Assembly: GCF_000299895.1 (NCBI RefSeq)
Contig: NZ_AMRG01000010.1
Coordinates: 1-64,000 of the forward strand
Direction: 5' to 3'
DNA length: 64,000 nt
Source: Idiomarina xiamenensis 10-D-4
Lineage (GTDB): Bacteria; Pseudomonadota; Gammaproteobacteria; Enterobacterales; Alteromonadaceae
Below are positions 47,270 to 54,860 of the stretch, piece by piece. A program made the translations under genes and the position numbers. The notes under the pieces were generated by a model that saw only the letters and a program-made list of their open reading frames with translations, did no database searches and was not told where the DNA came from. Every line of letters starts with the position of its first letter. Within the stretch, counting starts at the first letter, position 1.

Positions 47270-47371
47270 ACCGGCGCCGCTGGCGGCGAGCCGATTCGGT
47301 TGCAGGTGTTGATGAACGGCGAAGCGGCGCTCAATGCGCAAGTAACCGTGGTGCAGGAGGGCGAGCGTTAG
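47270..47371 (+). pseudogene. C-terminal fragment resembling a DUF4198 (TonB-receptor-associated) protein
   Basis: After the receptor stop the same frame reads 33 residues without a start (TGAAGGEPIRLQVLMNGEAA, then LNAQVTVVQEGER) and ends at TAG. The pattern G-x-P-I-R-L-Q-V-L-x-x-G-x-x-x-x-N-A-Q-V-T-V resembles the carbohydrate-binding-like strands in DUF4198 proteins, which often neighbour TonB receptors. It has no ribosome-binding site or initiation codon and is far too short, so I read it as a deletion remnant. Similarity is judged by eye. Confidence 0.5.
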
Positions 47372-47856
47372 CGTGCGATGGATTCGATGTCGTCTATAGC
47401 GACTAAATCCCACTGTTTATGCGCACCGATCAGATTGCGATATAGGCGTTTACCTTTTTCTGGATAGTCTGATACATCTTGTGCCAAGCGTTGCCCGATA
47501 ACCAAGCAACGCAATGTTTCGCTGCCGTTATTGAACAGGTCGTGCGCGCTACCATCAATCGGACAGCTGATAAAGTCGCCGACACCGACTTGATGAATAT
47601 TGTTGCCTTGTCGTAAGCGAGCACTGCCTGCTAATACGTAGATACATTCTTCTTCAAAGTGATGGCGATGAAATTCAGTAGAGAAGTGTCCGGGCGCAAC
47701 CTCGATAATATGCACGCCGATATTTTTTAAGCCACCGGCATCGCCCAACGACTTGTTTAGTCGTACCGCTAACGGATTTAAAAAGTGAGTTTTTTGTTCT
47801 GCGGGCATGGCCGCGATAGCTTCTGCAGATAAGTACATGATTTTAATATCCTGCAT
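47368..47856 (-). CDS. Cupin-domain protein
   Basis: A single-domain cupin of about 162 residues. The first cupin motif is visible in EFHRHHFEEECIYVLAG (about 60-76), with its metal-binding His/Glu set, and the second in GDFISCPIDGSAHDLFN (about 94-110). The group with NPLAVRLNKSLGDAGGL and RLAQDVSDYPEKGKRLYRN is conserved among uncharacterised proteobacterial cupins. Possible starts are 47856 and 47838; the latter has AGGA ten bases upstream and gives a MYLSAEAIA start common in relatives. The stop overlaps the TAG of the receptor-linked remnant. Confidence 0.82.
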   Translation of the reverse strand: MQDIKIMYLSAEAIAAMPAEQKTHFLNPLAVRLNKSLGDAGGLKNIGVHIIEVAPGHFSTEFHRHHFEEECIYVLAGSARLRQGNNIHQVGVGDFISCPIDGSAHDLFNNGSETLRCLVIGQRLAQDVSDYPEKGKRLYRNLIGAHKQWDLVAIDDIESIAR

Positions 47857-47982
47857 CAATTTGACCCGAATATTTTACGTGATCTTTTCATGAACGTTAG
47901 CGTTTGCAGCAAACTTTTTTTGCAAAAGCGTCGTAAACTTAAGAGTGAAAAGCTAGCCATTTAACTAACAAGGAGGTGTTAA

Positions 47983-48288
47983 ATGCCAGATGCATGGAGC
48001 GATAAAGACGAGCGTCAGTACCAGCATATTAAGCAACAAATGCGAGATGACGGTAAAACTAACGATGAGGCTGAGGAAATTGCTGCGCGCACGGTCAATA
48101 AACGGCGTCAGCAACAAGGTCGCACCGATAATGCGACACCACAAGGCAGTGGTAATCCGAATACGCCGTTACCCGAGCGTACGCGTCAGGAACTGTATAA
48201 CCGCGCTAAGCAGTTATCGATTGCCGGACGTAGCAATATGAATAAAGAGCAGTTAGTTAACGCCATTCGTCAGCGTCAAAATGGGTAG
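47983..48288 (+). CDS. Small hydrophilic protein with Rho N-terminal/SAP-like domain
   Basis: A 101-residue charged protein. Its first half (WSDKDERQYQHIK, then AEEIAARTVNK) and Gly/Asn/Thr-rich linker (GSGNPNTPLPERT) lead to a C-terminal Rho-N/SAP-like helix-extended-helix (residues 65-98; RQELYNRAKQLSIAGRSNMN). Such proteins are often named 'plasmid stabilisation' or 'Rho termination factor' proteins but have no proven function; nucleic-acid binding is likely. AAGGAGGT precedes the ATG. A small membrane protein gene follows nine bases later. Confidence 0.8.
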   Translation: MPDAWSDKDERQYQHIKQQMRDDGKTNDEAEEIAARTVNKRRQQQGRTDNATPQGSGNPNTPLPERTRQELYNRAKQLSIAGRSNMNKEQLVNAIRQRQNG

Positions 48289-48297
48289 GGACACGTT

Positions 48298-48606
48298 ATG
48301 CAAGTATTCAATCATGTAGCGAGCAGTATAAAATGGGCGGTGGTGGCAGCGTTTAAATTTGCGGCCGTGTTATCGCTGGTCTTCAGCGCTTGGTTTTGGC
48401 TGGAAAATCCGGATGGTTTGGTTCGTGATATCTACGGTGGAGTGGCAACCACGCGCTGGGATTTACTGAGTGACAATATCGTCAGCTGGTTTGTGCCGAC
48501 ATTTATTTACAGTACGATTTTTGCGTTTGCACTTCGCTGCGGCATTGTCATTTATCGCTTTGGCGTGATGCAACGCCAAGCAGCATCACGGCACTCACGT
48601 TTTTAG
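48298..48606 (+). CDS. Hypothetical two-span membrane protein
   Basis: 102 residues with two hydrophobic spans, about 12-34 and 63-87, and a basic C-terminus. The family is not recognised. It follows the Rho-N/SAP-like gene by nine bases in an apparent two-gene operon that ends in a stem-loop at 48636-48667. Confidence 0.6.
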   Translation: MQVFNHVASSIKWAVVAAFKFAAVLSLVFSAWFWLENPDGLVRDIYGGVATTRWDLLSDNIVSWFVPTFIYSTIFAFALRCGIVIYRFGVMQRQAASRHSRF

Positions 48607-48635
48607 CCACATTACATTTTCTAATCAATAAATAG

Positions 48636-48667
48636 GCTAAGCTCGGTGATTGGCAGCCGAGCTTAGC
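48636..48667. terminator. Stem-loop between two small membrane-protein genes
   Basis: GCTAAGCTCGG (48636-48646) pairs perfectly with CCGAGCTTAGC (48657-48667) around a 10-base loop. No T-run follows, so termination strength is uncertain. Confidence 0.6.
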
Positions 48668-48707
48668 TGAGCAAATTGTTTATGCCATTATTTCGAGGAT
48701 ACCTGTT

Positions 48708-49106
48708 ATGCCTATCATTCGTCGTGAAACCGCTGTAGCGCTATGTATTGCGTTGCTCACGGTGGCGCTGGGCGTTTATTGTGCTTACGCATTGACCGCT
48801 ACTGAATTAAGTTGGCAAAGTTTGCCGTGGCTATTTTTAGGCTATCTCTATCTATTGTGGTTCATGCGTAGTCGGGTTTTTCCTGCTGGGTTAAGTCATC
48901 ACATTGCTGCCAGTCGTCAGCGTCTTGTAGCTGGTGCGGTTTGGTTATTTGTCGGCGCTTTTACTAGCGCTTGGCTATCGTGCATTCCGCAAGGGCTATT
49001 TAACGATTGGGTTTGGCAATGGTTGGAGTTCAGCTTGTTATTAGTGCTAGTTTGCTGGGGGTTATGGCAACGTCAACCCAACGCTAAAGCGGGTGCAGCA
49101 GGCTAG
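48708..49106 (+). CDS. Hypothetical four-span membrane protein
   Basis: 132 residues with four hydrophobic segments, about 9-30, 37-55, 71-91 and 99-121, and a short polar tail. No motif points to a function. The ATG at 48708 has GAGGATACC in front. It is convergent with the ychJ-like gene. Confidence 0.6.
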   Translation: MPIIRRETAVALCIALLTVALGVYCAYALTATELSWQSLPWLFLGYLYLLWFMRSRVFPAGLSHHIAASRQRLVAGAVWLFVGAFTSAWLSCIPQGLFNDWVWQWLEFSLLLVLVCWGLWQRQPNAKAGAAG

Positions 49107-49121
49107 GCGCTCACTAACGCG

Positions 49122-49556
49122 CTAATTGAGGATGTTGCCGCTATGGTAAAACCAGCGGCCATCCACCTGCTCAAAATCCGAGATTTCTTCTAACCAATCG
49201 AGTTGCCCTTGAACTAAGTAAAACGCCCGGAAATGAACCTTTTGTTGCGTTTCATTGATGATCTCGTGGTGTAGGATTTGTAGCCGCCGCCAAGCGGGAG
49301 AATCGTTTCCATCTAAATGCGCTGGGCGAGTTTGTGGATGCCAGCTTTGCAGCAAGTAATCGGTCAAATGAAGGTAAAATGCGCTGTAGCGTGATCGCAT
49401 CAGTTGTTCGGCGTCGATAGCCAAGTGCTGACCTTGATGCAGCGCCGCACAACAGTCTGCGTAGCTCAACGGTTGCGCTGACCCTCGCCGACAAGGGCAA
49501 GGGTCGCTAGCCGCGATGGCGGTCGGTTTGAGCACATTGCTCGGTTTTTGGGTCAC
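49122..49556 (-). CDS. YchJ-like SEC-C metal-binding protein
   Basis: 144 residues. An N-terminal SEC-C zinc motif (CPCRRG, then YADCC, about 20-36) is followed by the YchJ core (LMRSRYSAFYLHLTDYLLQSWHP, about 53-75). The C-terminal FEQVDGRWFYHSG closes the NTF2-like fold. E. coli YchJ has a second SEC-C motif at its C-terminus; this protein lacks it. The function is unproven. The start overlaps the stop of ydbL by four bases, so it is coupled to the ydb genes. Confidence 0.85.
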   Translation of the reverse strand: MTQKPSNVLKPTAIAASDPCPCRRGSAQPLSYADCCAALHQGQHLAIDAEQLMRSRYSAFYLHLTDYLLQSWHPQTRPAHLDGNDSPAWRRLQILHHEIINETQQKVHFRAFYLVQGQLDWLEEISDFEQVDGRWFYHSGNILN

Positions 49557-49906
49557 GGTTTTTTAACCCAATCGCCGTTGATTTGTACGTAATATCCCGA
49601 TTGCGTACGCTCGATGGCGCGTTTACCTGCCATTGCTTCAACATCTGCGACGGCGATATTGTTTTCTTCGGCAATACGGGTATATTCCTGACGACGAGCG
49701 TCATTAATTAACTCAACAATTTGCTCGGCGCGTGCTGAGTTAGTGACAGCGCCTAAATAACCATCAGCTTTTTCGCCAACGGTACCAGCCGTTTTGGCTT
49801 CGCTTAGTGCCGACATCGCTTGTTGTAAATTCATCGATTGCGCTGCAACGGGCAGGCTAAGCACTAACATCAACGCCATCAGGCAGGTTTGTATAGTGGT
49901 TTTCAT
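49553..49906 (-). CDS. ydbL: YdbL, periplasmic chaperone-like protein of the YdbH system
   Basis: 117 residues including a signal peptide (1-23). The mature DUF1318 domain shows the family motifs LSEAKTAGTVGEKADGYLG and ARQEY-like NDARRQEYTRIAEEN, ending GDWVKK. An upstream in-frame start at 49948 is possible, but AAGGA before the ATG at 49906 gives the correct signal peptide. Work on E. coli shows YdbL helps assemble the YdbH-YnbE intermembrane bridge. Order ydbH-ynbE-ydbL is kept here. Confidence 0.92.
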   Translation of the reverse strand: MKTTIQTCLMALMLVLSLPVAAQSMNLQQAMSALSEAKTAGTVGEKADGYLGAVTNSARAEQIVELINDARRQEYTRIAEENNIAVADVEAMAGKRAIERTQSGYYVQINGDWVKKP

Positions 49907-49967
49907 GGGGATTTCCTTAATTAATTTCTGTAATGCGCTATTGATCATTCAACGAGTGCCTAGATGG

Positions 49968-50156
49968 TTAGAATAAACCACTGGATTCGCTGAACAATTT
50001 ATCTAACTCTTTATCAACACGAATATAAATTTCATGCTCGATCTTAACATTTAAGTTGATGGTGATCGGCTCTTTCGGCGCCGCCACCTGCACTGTTGGG
50101 GTACAGCCCCATAAGGTGGTGACCGCCGCGGCGGTTAATAACAGTAAATATTTCAT
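49968..50156 (-). CDS. ynbE: YnbE outer-membrane lipoprotein
   Basis: 62 residues with a lipoprotein signal and lipobox LWGC (Cys at residue 18). The mature part PITINLNVKIEHEIYIRVDK is the YnbE signature. It stacks as beta-strands onto YdbH to form a lipid bridge between the membranes. The in-frame upstream ATG at 50192 is rejected because GAGGGA lies just before the ATG at 50156, and only that start gives a signal peptide. Confidence 0.93.
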   Translation of the reverse strand: MKYLLLLTAAAVTTLWGCTPTVQVAAPKEPITINLNVKIEHEIYIRVDKELDKLFSESSGLF

Positions 50157-50241
50157 ATGTCCCTCTGTGGTTAGCTTCCTATGACCCGTCAACAGCGTGT
50201 TATAGCTACTGCTTGACGATATTTCCGCTTATTTAATGACA

Positions 50242-52977
50242 TTACTGTTTGCGCAATTGCATCACGCGTTCCTGCACTCGCTTCTGAATCAACTCACTGA
50301 CGCTATTCGTCAGTTGCAAGCCAGTAATTAAAGCGGGCAGATCTTCCTCAATGTTAATCCGCAACTTTACCGGACGGCCGCCTTCTAATTGCGGATTATA
50401 ACCCTGTAAATCCAACCCTAAGACCAATGTGCCGTCATCCTGATAACGAATTTGGCTGGTCAATACAGAATAGTGAAAGTCTTCTAACGCCTCAACGACA
50501 ACTTTCACACCCTGATTAGACTGCGCTAACTGCTTAGCTTTGTTAGATTGCAGTTGCAGCACCCCACCCGGAGGTAAGGCAGATACTTCACCCTGCGCAA
50601 TAGATACGCCGCCAGCACCAATCTGGATGGGCAGGTAACCCGATATTTCACCATTTGCCTGCATCTCGGCGGCCGGATATTGTTGTAAAATTTGTGCCAA
50701 TTGCCAGCGGCTGATTTGTACTCTAACGGTGATCGGTTGAGCTAAGTCATAGACCCGATTGGGCACGTGCAGTTCACCACCGAAAACGGCTAGCTGGTTG
50801 TCGTGAAGGGTCAATTGTCCTTGTAATGGGGCTTGCCATGGTGCTTGATAAGCCAGCGCCAATAATAGCTGGCCGCTGCTGACGCCTTGACTCAGCGACG
50901 CTGCTTTGAGGTTTGCTGATTGCAAGGTAAATTGCTGCGCATTGAGATTGAGCTCAAGGTCACCGTTTAGCTGCGTTAATTGACTGGTGTCGTAAACCGC
51001 GTCGACATCATTTAGGTTAACAGCGGCGCTGAGTTGCCACTGCTGAGGATCTTGCAATGGCAGGCTCAATTGACCATGGGCAGCGCTGCTACCGCGTTGC
51101 AGCACCAATGCAGCAGGCCAATGGCGCCACCATTTGGCAATGGCATTACCAGCCAGCCAGTAGAGTTTGTCGAGCTGCCATTCCATTTGCAGCGTTTTAG
51201 GGTCGAGCGTGAGCTGATGGTTCAACGATAACCCCGCACTATTACTCAGATTGCCGGTAAGGGTCAGTTGTTGGCGACTTAGATGACTATCTAGTTGTGT
51301 TTGCCACGACCAATTTAACGGCTTAACTTGGGCATCAATAGCGGCTATATTCAATTGTTTAACGTCGGCAAACAATTTTGCTTGTAGATGTTCGGGGTTT
51401 GGTTTGGCAAAGCCGCCGCCGCTTAGCGTTAACGACGGTATACTTAGACTCACGCGCGGGCTGTCGATATCTTTACTTTGCAATCCAGCTTGTAAACTGG
51501 CGGGAGCTAAACTGCGTAAGTGCCATTCGTCAGCAGCGAATTGAAATTCGAACAAACCCTGCCCATCAAGCGCCGTTAATTGCCAGTCCTGCCACTGCCA
51601 GCGTGGCTGCTGCCAAGCGAGTTGTAGTTGTTGCGCTCGAACTTCAGCAGCCATCAGTTGTGGCGTATGCCAGCGGCCTTGCTGCCAAAGCGGCTGAGCT
51701 AATTTGATGGTGGTGTCGCCTTGCAGTGATAGTTGACTAGCACCTTTTGTCGTCAGTTTAAGGCTCAGTGGCCAGCGCTGAAAATCAAGCTGTTGTTGCT
51801 CGCTTTGTAGCTGCCAGTCGACGCCGTCAATGGCAATTTGTGCGTGACGCAATTGCTGTCGCCAAGCCGCTGCTAAACTGTCGGCGGCCACATGCCCACT
51901 GGCGGTTATGGCATAAGATTGTGGCTGTCCAGAGGCTAGCGAGAGTTGCATCTGCGCTTGCAGCGTCGACGCCAACTGTTGCTTAAGGGTCAGTGGGCTG
52001 CTGCTATCCAGACGAATTTGCACATCACCGGAGAGCGCCTCGCGTGGTGGCGCCGAGCCCCGTTTAATGGCCTCTTGTACGCGGCTTTGTGGTAGCTGTA
52101 AATGCCATTCGGCATCGATGCTTATCGGGTTATCGACGGCGACTAACCAGTCATCCATGGCCGCCGGCAGCGGTAATTGCCAGCGTTGCAGGTGTTCAAC
52201 TAATTCTGGTTGCGGTGGCAACAGCCGCAATTGGCTACTGCCATCTAGCTGATACTCAGCATTTGCGCGATTGGCGAGCTGTTGTTGCAGCTTGAGCGTG
52301 AGCTGTTGCTCGAGGTCAACGTCAATCGCAATGGTGGGCAGCGTATCGACAACTTGATAATTTAGCATCACGGTTAACTGCGGCAGCGCTGAAACCGTTG
52401 TTTTCGCTGGAGTGTGCGGGTTAACGTTAAGCTGAGCTTGTAATTGCGCTGCGCCGGTTGAGCGTCGGATAACATGTAATGACGCTTGATAGTGACAGCG
52501 GTCGTCATTGACTTGTGTCGTAGGTTGGCAGGGCAGGCTGAGCTGCAGCTGCGCAATCGACAGTTTATGGGGTAAGACCTCGGGTAAGTGCCAGTTGCTA
52601 GGCCATTGCCAGCCAGATGAAGCGTTACCTTGGTCGGCGGTGGCTGCCGCCGAGTGGCTCAAGGCTAGCTGTAACCGTGAGGCTTCAACGGCTTGTAGTT
52701 GAGGTTGCCAGCCTTGTTGTGGCCATTGCCAAGTTAAGCGTAAATTGTTCAGTTCAACCGGCGTTTGCCAAGCGCCTTGTTGATAATCAAACGCCAGCCG
52801 TTTGAGGTAAAGGTGACGCCAGCCAGCACTTTGCAACGACCACTGTAGGTTGCTGACGCCAAGCTGGTTCAGATAACTGGGTAACAGAACGTAGTAACCG
52901 TAAACAACAGCGGCGGCCGACAGCAATATAATGCCGCCAAACAAGACCGCTAGACTGATGCCTACACGCTTCCACAT
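50242..52977 (-). CDS. ydbH: YdbH, AsmA-like intermembrane phospholipid transport protein
   Basis: A 911-residue protein anchored by one N-terminal helix (7-29) with a very long periplasmic beta-rich, Gln/Leu/Trp-rich body. This is typical of the AsmA/TamB/YhdP/YdbH bridge-like group that lets phospholipids pass to the outer membrane. The C-terminal region (GEISGYLPIQIGAGGVSIAQ and ALEDFHYSVLTSQI) matches the YdbH domain. It is first in the operon with ynbE and ydbL. The ribosome-binding site is weak (AGGACGG is 13 bases away). Confidence 0.9.
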   Translation of the reverse strand: MWKRVGISLAVLFGGIILLSAAAVVYGYYVLLPSYLNQLGVSNLQWSLQSAGWRHLYLKRLAFDYQQGAWQTPVELNNLRLTWQWPQQGWQPQLQAVEASRLQLALSHSAAATADQGNASSGWQWPSNWHLPEVLPHKLSIAQLQLSLPCQPTTQVNDDRCHYQASLHVIRRSTGAAQLQAQLNVNPHTPAKTTVSALPQLTVMLNYQVVDTLPTIAIDVDLEQQLTLKLQQQLANRANAEYQLDGSSQLRLLPPQPELVEHLQRWQLPLPAAMDDWLVAVDNPISIDAEWHLQLPQSRVQEAIKRGSAPPREALSGDVQIRLDSSSPLTLKQQLASTLQAQMQLSLASGQPQSYAITASGHVAADSLAAAWRQQLRHAQIAIDGVDWQLQSEQQQLDFQRWPLSLKLTTKGASQLSLQGDTTIKLAQPLWQQGRWHTPQLMAAEVRAQQLQLAWQQPRWQWQDWQLTALDGQGLFEFQFAADEWHLRSLAPASLQAGLQSKDIDSPRVSLSIPSLTLSGGGFAKPNPEHLQAKLFADVKQLNIAAIDAQVKPLNWSWQTQLDSHLSRQQLTLTGNLSNSAGLSLNHQLTLDPKTLQMEWQLDKLYWLAGNAIAKWWRHWPAALVLQRGSSAAHGQLSLPLQDPQQWQLSAAVNLNDVDAVYDTSQLTQLNGDLELNLNAQQFTLQSANLKAASLSQGVSSGQLLLALAYQAPWQAPLQGQLTLHDNQLAVFGGELHVPNRVYDLAQPITVRVQISRWQLAQILQQYPAAEMQANGEISGYLPIQIGAGGVSIAQGEVSALPPGGVLQLQSNKAKQLAQSNQGVKVVVEALEDFHYSVLTSQIRYQDDGTLVLGLDLQGYNPQLEGGRPVKLRINIEEDLPALITGLQLTNSVSELIQKRVQERVMQLRKQ

Positions 52978-53081
52978 AGTGTTGTTAACCGTCCTGATCT
53001 GTCCGTGATCCGTTGTTCATGTTAACATTCCGCCGACTGATTGCACCAGCTCGTTAACTCGTTTATTCGCAGGGTCCTGCT

Positions 53082-53966
53082 ATGCCAAATGACAATGCCG
53101 TCGGCCAATATTCTGCGCTTGACGATATCTTACGATGCCCTCTCTGCCAGCACGCGCTGCAAGTTGATGCGCAACAACGACAATGGTGTTGTCAGCAGGG
53201 GCACAGCTTTGACCGCGCACGGCAAGGCTATATTCATTTACTGCCAGTACAACAAAAGCGATCAAAGCAACCGGGCGATAGTCGCGATATGGTGATGGCA
53301 CGACGCCAGTTTTTAGCGCTCGGCCATTATCGACCATTACGCGATGAGATAGCACGGCTATTAGCGGCTCATCAGGCGACTACGGTTAACCGCGGTGCTT
53401 ATCGTTTGCTTGATGCTGGTTGCGGCGAAGGCTATTACTTATCGGGCATCGTGGCTGCTAGTGATGGTCATCAGCGAGGTTATGGCGTCGATATTTCTAA
53501 ATTGGCGGTGCAGGCCGCTGCGGCAACCGATAAAAATCCCGATATACGCTGGTTAGTGGCGAGCAATGCGAATCTGCCAATACACGATGAAAGTATTGAT
53601 GGCTTGCTATCGTTATTTGGCTTTCCGGTTTATCGCGAGTTTGCGCGTGTTCTAAAATCGGCAGGCATCTATATACAAGTCGATACCGGCGAGCAGCACT
53701 TGCAGCAATTACGGCAGATTATTTACCCACAAATCATCAATAAAGCCGCGCCTGAGGATAGTGCGCCTGCGGGCTTTCAATTGTTGCAGCAACAACGTTT
53801 GTATTACAGCGTTAAATTAACCTCCAACAGCGCTATCCAGCATTTACTGAGTATGACGCCGCACCGTCATCGCGCCAGCCAAACCGGGTTGCAACGCTTA
53901 TCGTTGTTAACCGAGTTAGCGCTAAGTGTCGATTTTCAGATACGAGTTTACCAACGCCAATCATAA
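53082..53966 (+). CDS. rlmA: 23S rRNA (guanine-N1)-methyltransferase RlmA
   Basis: A 294-residue enzyme that methylates G745 of 23S rRNA. The N-terminal zinc finger has C-x2-C (CPLC, 19-22), then WCCQQGHSF. It is followed by the family hallmark ARQGYIHLLPVQQKRSKQPGD (47-67, given in part) and the SAM loop LLDAGCGEGYYLSGI (about 110-124). The C-terminal MTPHRHRAS motif is also typical. It is divergent from ydbH and has a weak AGGG ribosome site. Confidence 0.93.
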   Translation: MPNDNAVGQYSALDDILRCPLCQHALQVDAQQRQWCCQQGHSFDRARQGYIHLLPVQQKRSKQPGDSRDMVMARRQFLALGHYRPLRDEIARLLAAHQATTVNRGAYRLLDAGCGEGYYLSGIVAASDGHQRGYGVDISKLAVQAAAATDKNPDIRWLVASNANLPIHDESIDGLLSLFGFPVYREFARVLKSAGIYIQVDTGEQHLQQLRQIIYPQIINKAAPEDSAPAGFQLLQQQRLYYSVKLTSNSAIQHLLSMTPHRHRASQTGLQRLSLLTELALSVDFQIRVYQRQS

Positions 53967-54085
53967 GCCCGTTCTCGGCTTAGCGCTTGCAGTGAAGATT
54001 AAGCGGGTTACACTGAACGGAGTTGGTTTTGACTACCGTTCGGTAGGGTGGAGTGGACGTGCTCGCCAACACAAAAGGAATTGCG

Positions 54086-54814
54086 ATGACGTTGCTGACG
54101 ATTATATTGATGACTTGGGTTGCCGGCTTATGTGCCGTTATTGGCGGCTTTTTTGCCAGTCTTTTTGACCGGGACCAGCATCGCCGCGGCGAAGAGTTGC
54201 GGCATGCCATCGTTGCCTTCGGCGGCGGTATTTTACTCGCTGCGGTGGTTTACGCGTTGTTACCCGAGGGGCTTGAGTCGTTGCCTTTAGGCCTAATGCT
54301 ATTGTGTTTATTGGCCGGTGGCGCGGCCTTTTGCGCGTTAGATATTTATTTGGCTCGGCGTGGCAGTAATAACGCCCAGTTTTTAGCCATGTTAATGGAT
54401 TTTATTCCTGAAGCCTTGTCTTTAGGGGCGGTATTTGCGGTTTCGCCGCAGACAGGAATTTTACTGGCTTTATTTATTGGCGCGCAGAATCTGCCTGAGG
54501 GCTTCAACGCCTTTGCCGAATTACGCGGTAAAAGTACGCAGGGTCAGGCAGCACGCAGTTCGGGTCGGGTGTTAACCTTACTTGCGCTGATGAGCTTGCT
54601 GGGGCCGTTGGCGGCATTGCTGGGCTACTACACCTTACGTGATGCTACGGAAGTGACTGCGGCTATTATGACATTTGCCGGTGGTGGCATTATTTATTTA
54701 GTTTTTCAGGACATCGCGCCAAAAGCGTCGATGCCCAGACATTGGTTACCGACATTGGGTGCGGTTGCTGGTTTTAGCGTAGGCCTTGTTGGCCAACAAT
54801 TATTGAGTGTGTAG
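54086..54814 (+). CDS. ZIP-family divalent metal transporter
   Basis: A 242-residue inner-membrane protein with about eight helices. Metal-site helices are MLMDFIPEALSLG (TM4) and GAQNLPEGFNAFAEL (TM5), the two conserved ZIP motifs with His replaced at some positions. It probably imports zinc or related cations. A GTG at 54053 is in frame, but AAGGA seven bases before the ATG at 54086 supports the latter. A short CTACC/GGTAG hairpin lies in the leader. It contrasts with the export role of the czc system. Confidence 0.87.
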   Translation: MTLLTIILMTWVAGLCAVIGGFFASLFDRDQHRRGEELRHAIVAFGGGILLAAVVYALLPEGLESLPLGLMLLCLLAGGAAFCALDIYLARRGSNNAQFLAMLMDFIPEALSLGAVFAVSPQTGILLALFIGAQNLPEGFNAFAELRGKSTQGQAARSSGRVLTLLALMSLLGPLAALLGYYTLRDATEVTAAIMTFAGGGIIYLVFQDIAPKASMPRHWLPTLGAVAGFSVGLVGQQLLSV

Positions 54815-54860
54815 TGCGCCTAAGGCCACTGCATAGCTCCCAAATTAAGAGGGGATAGTG

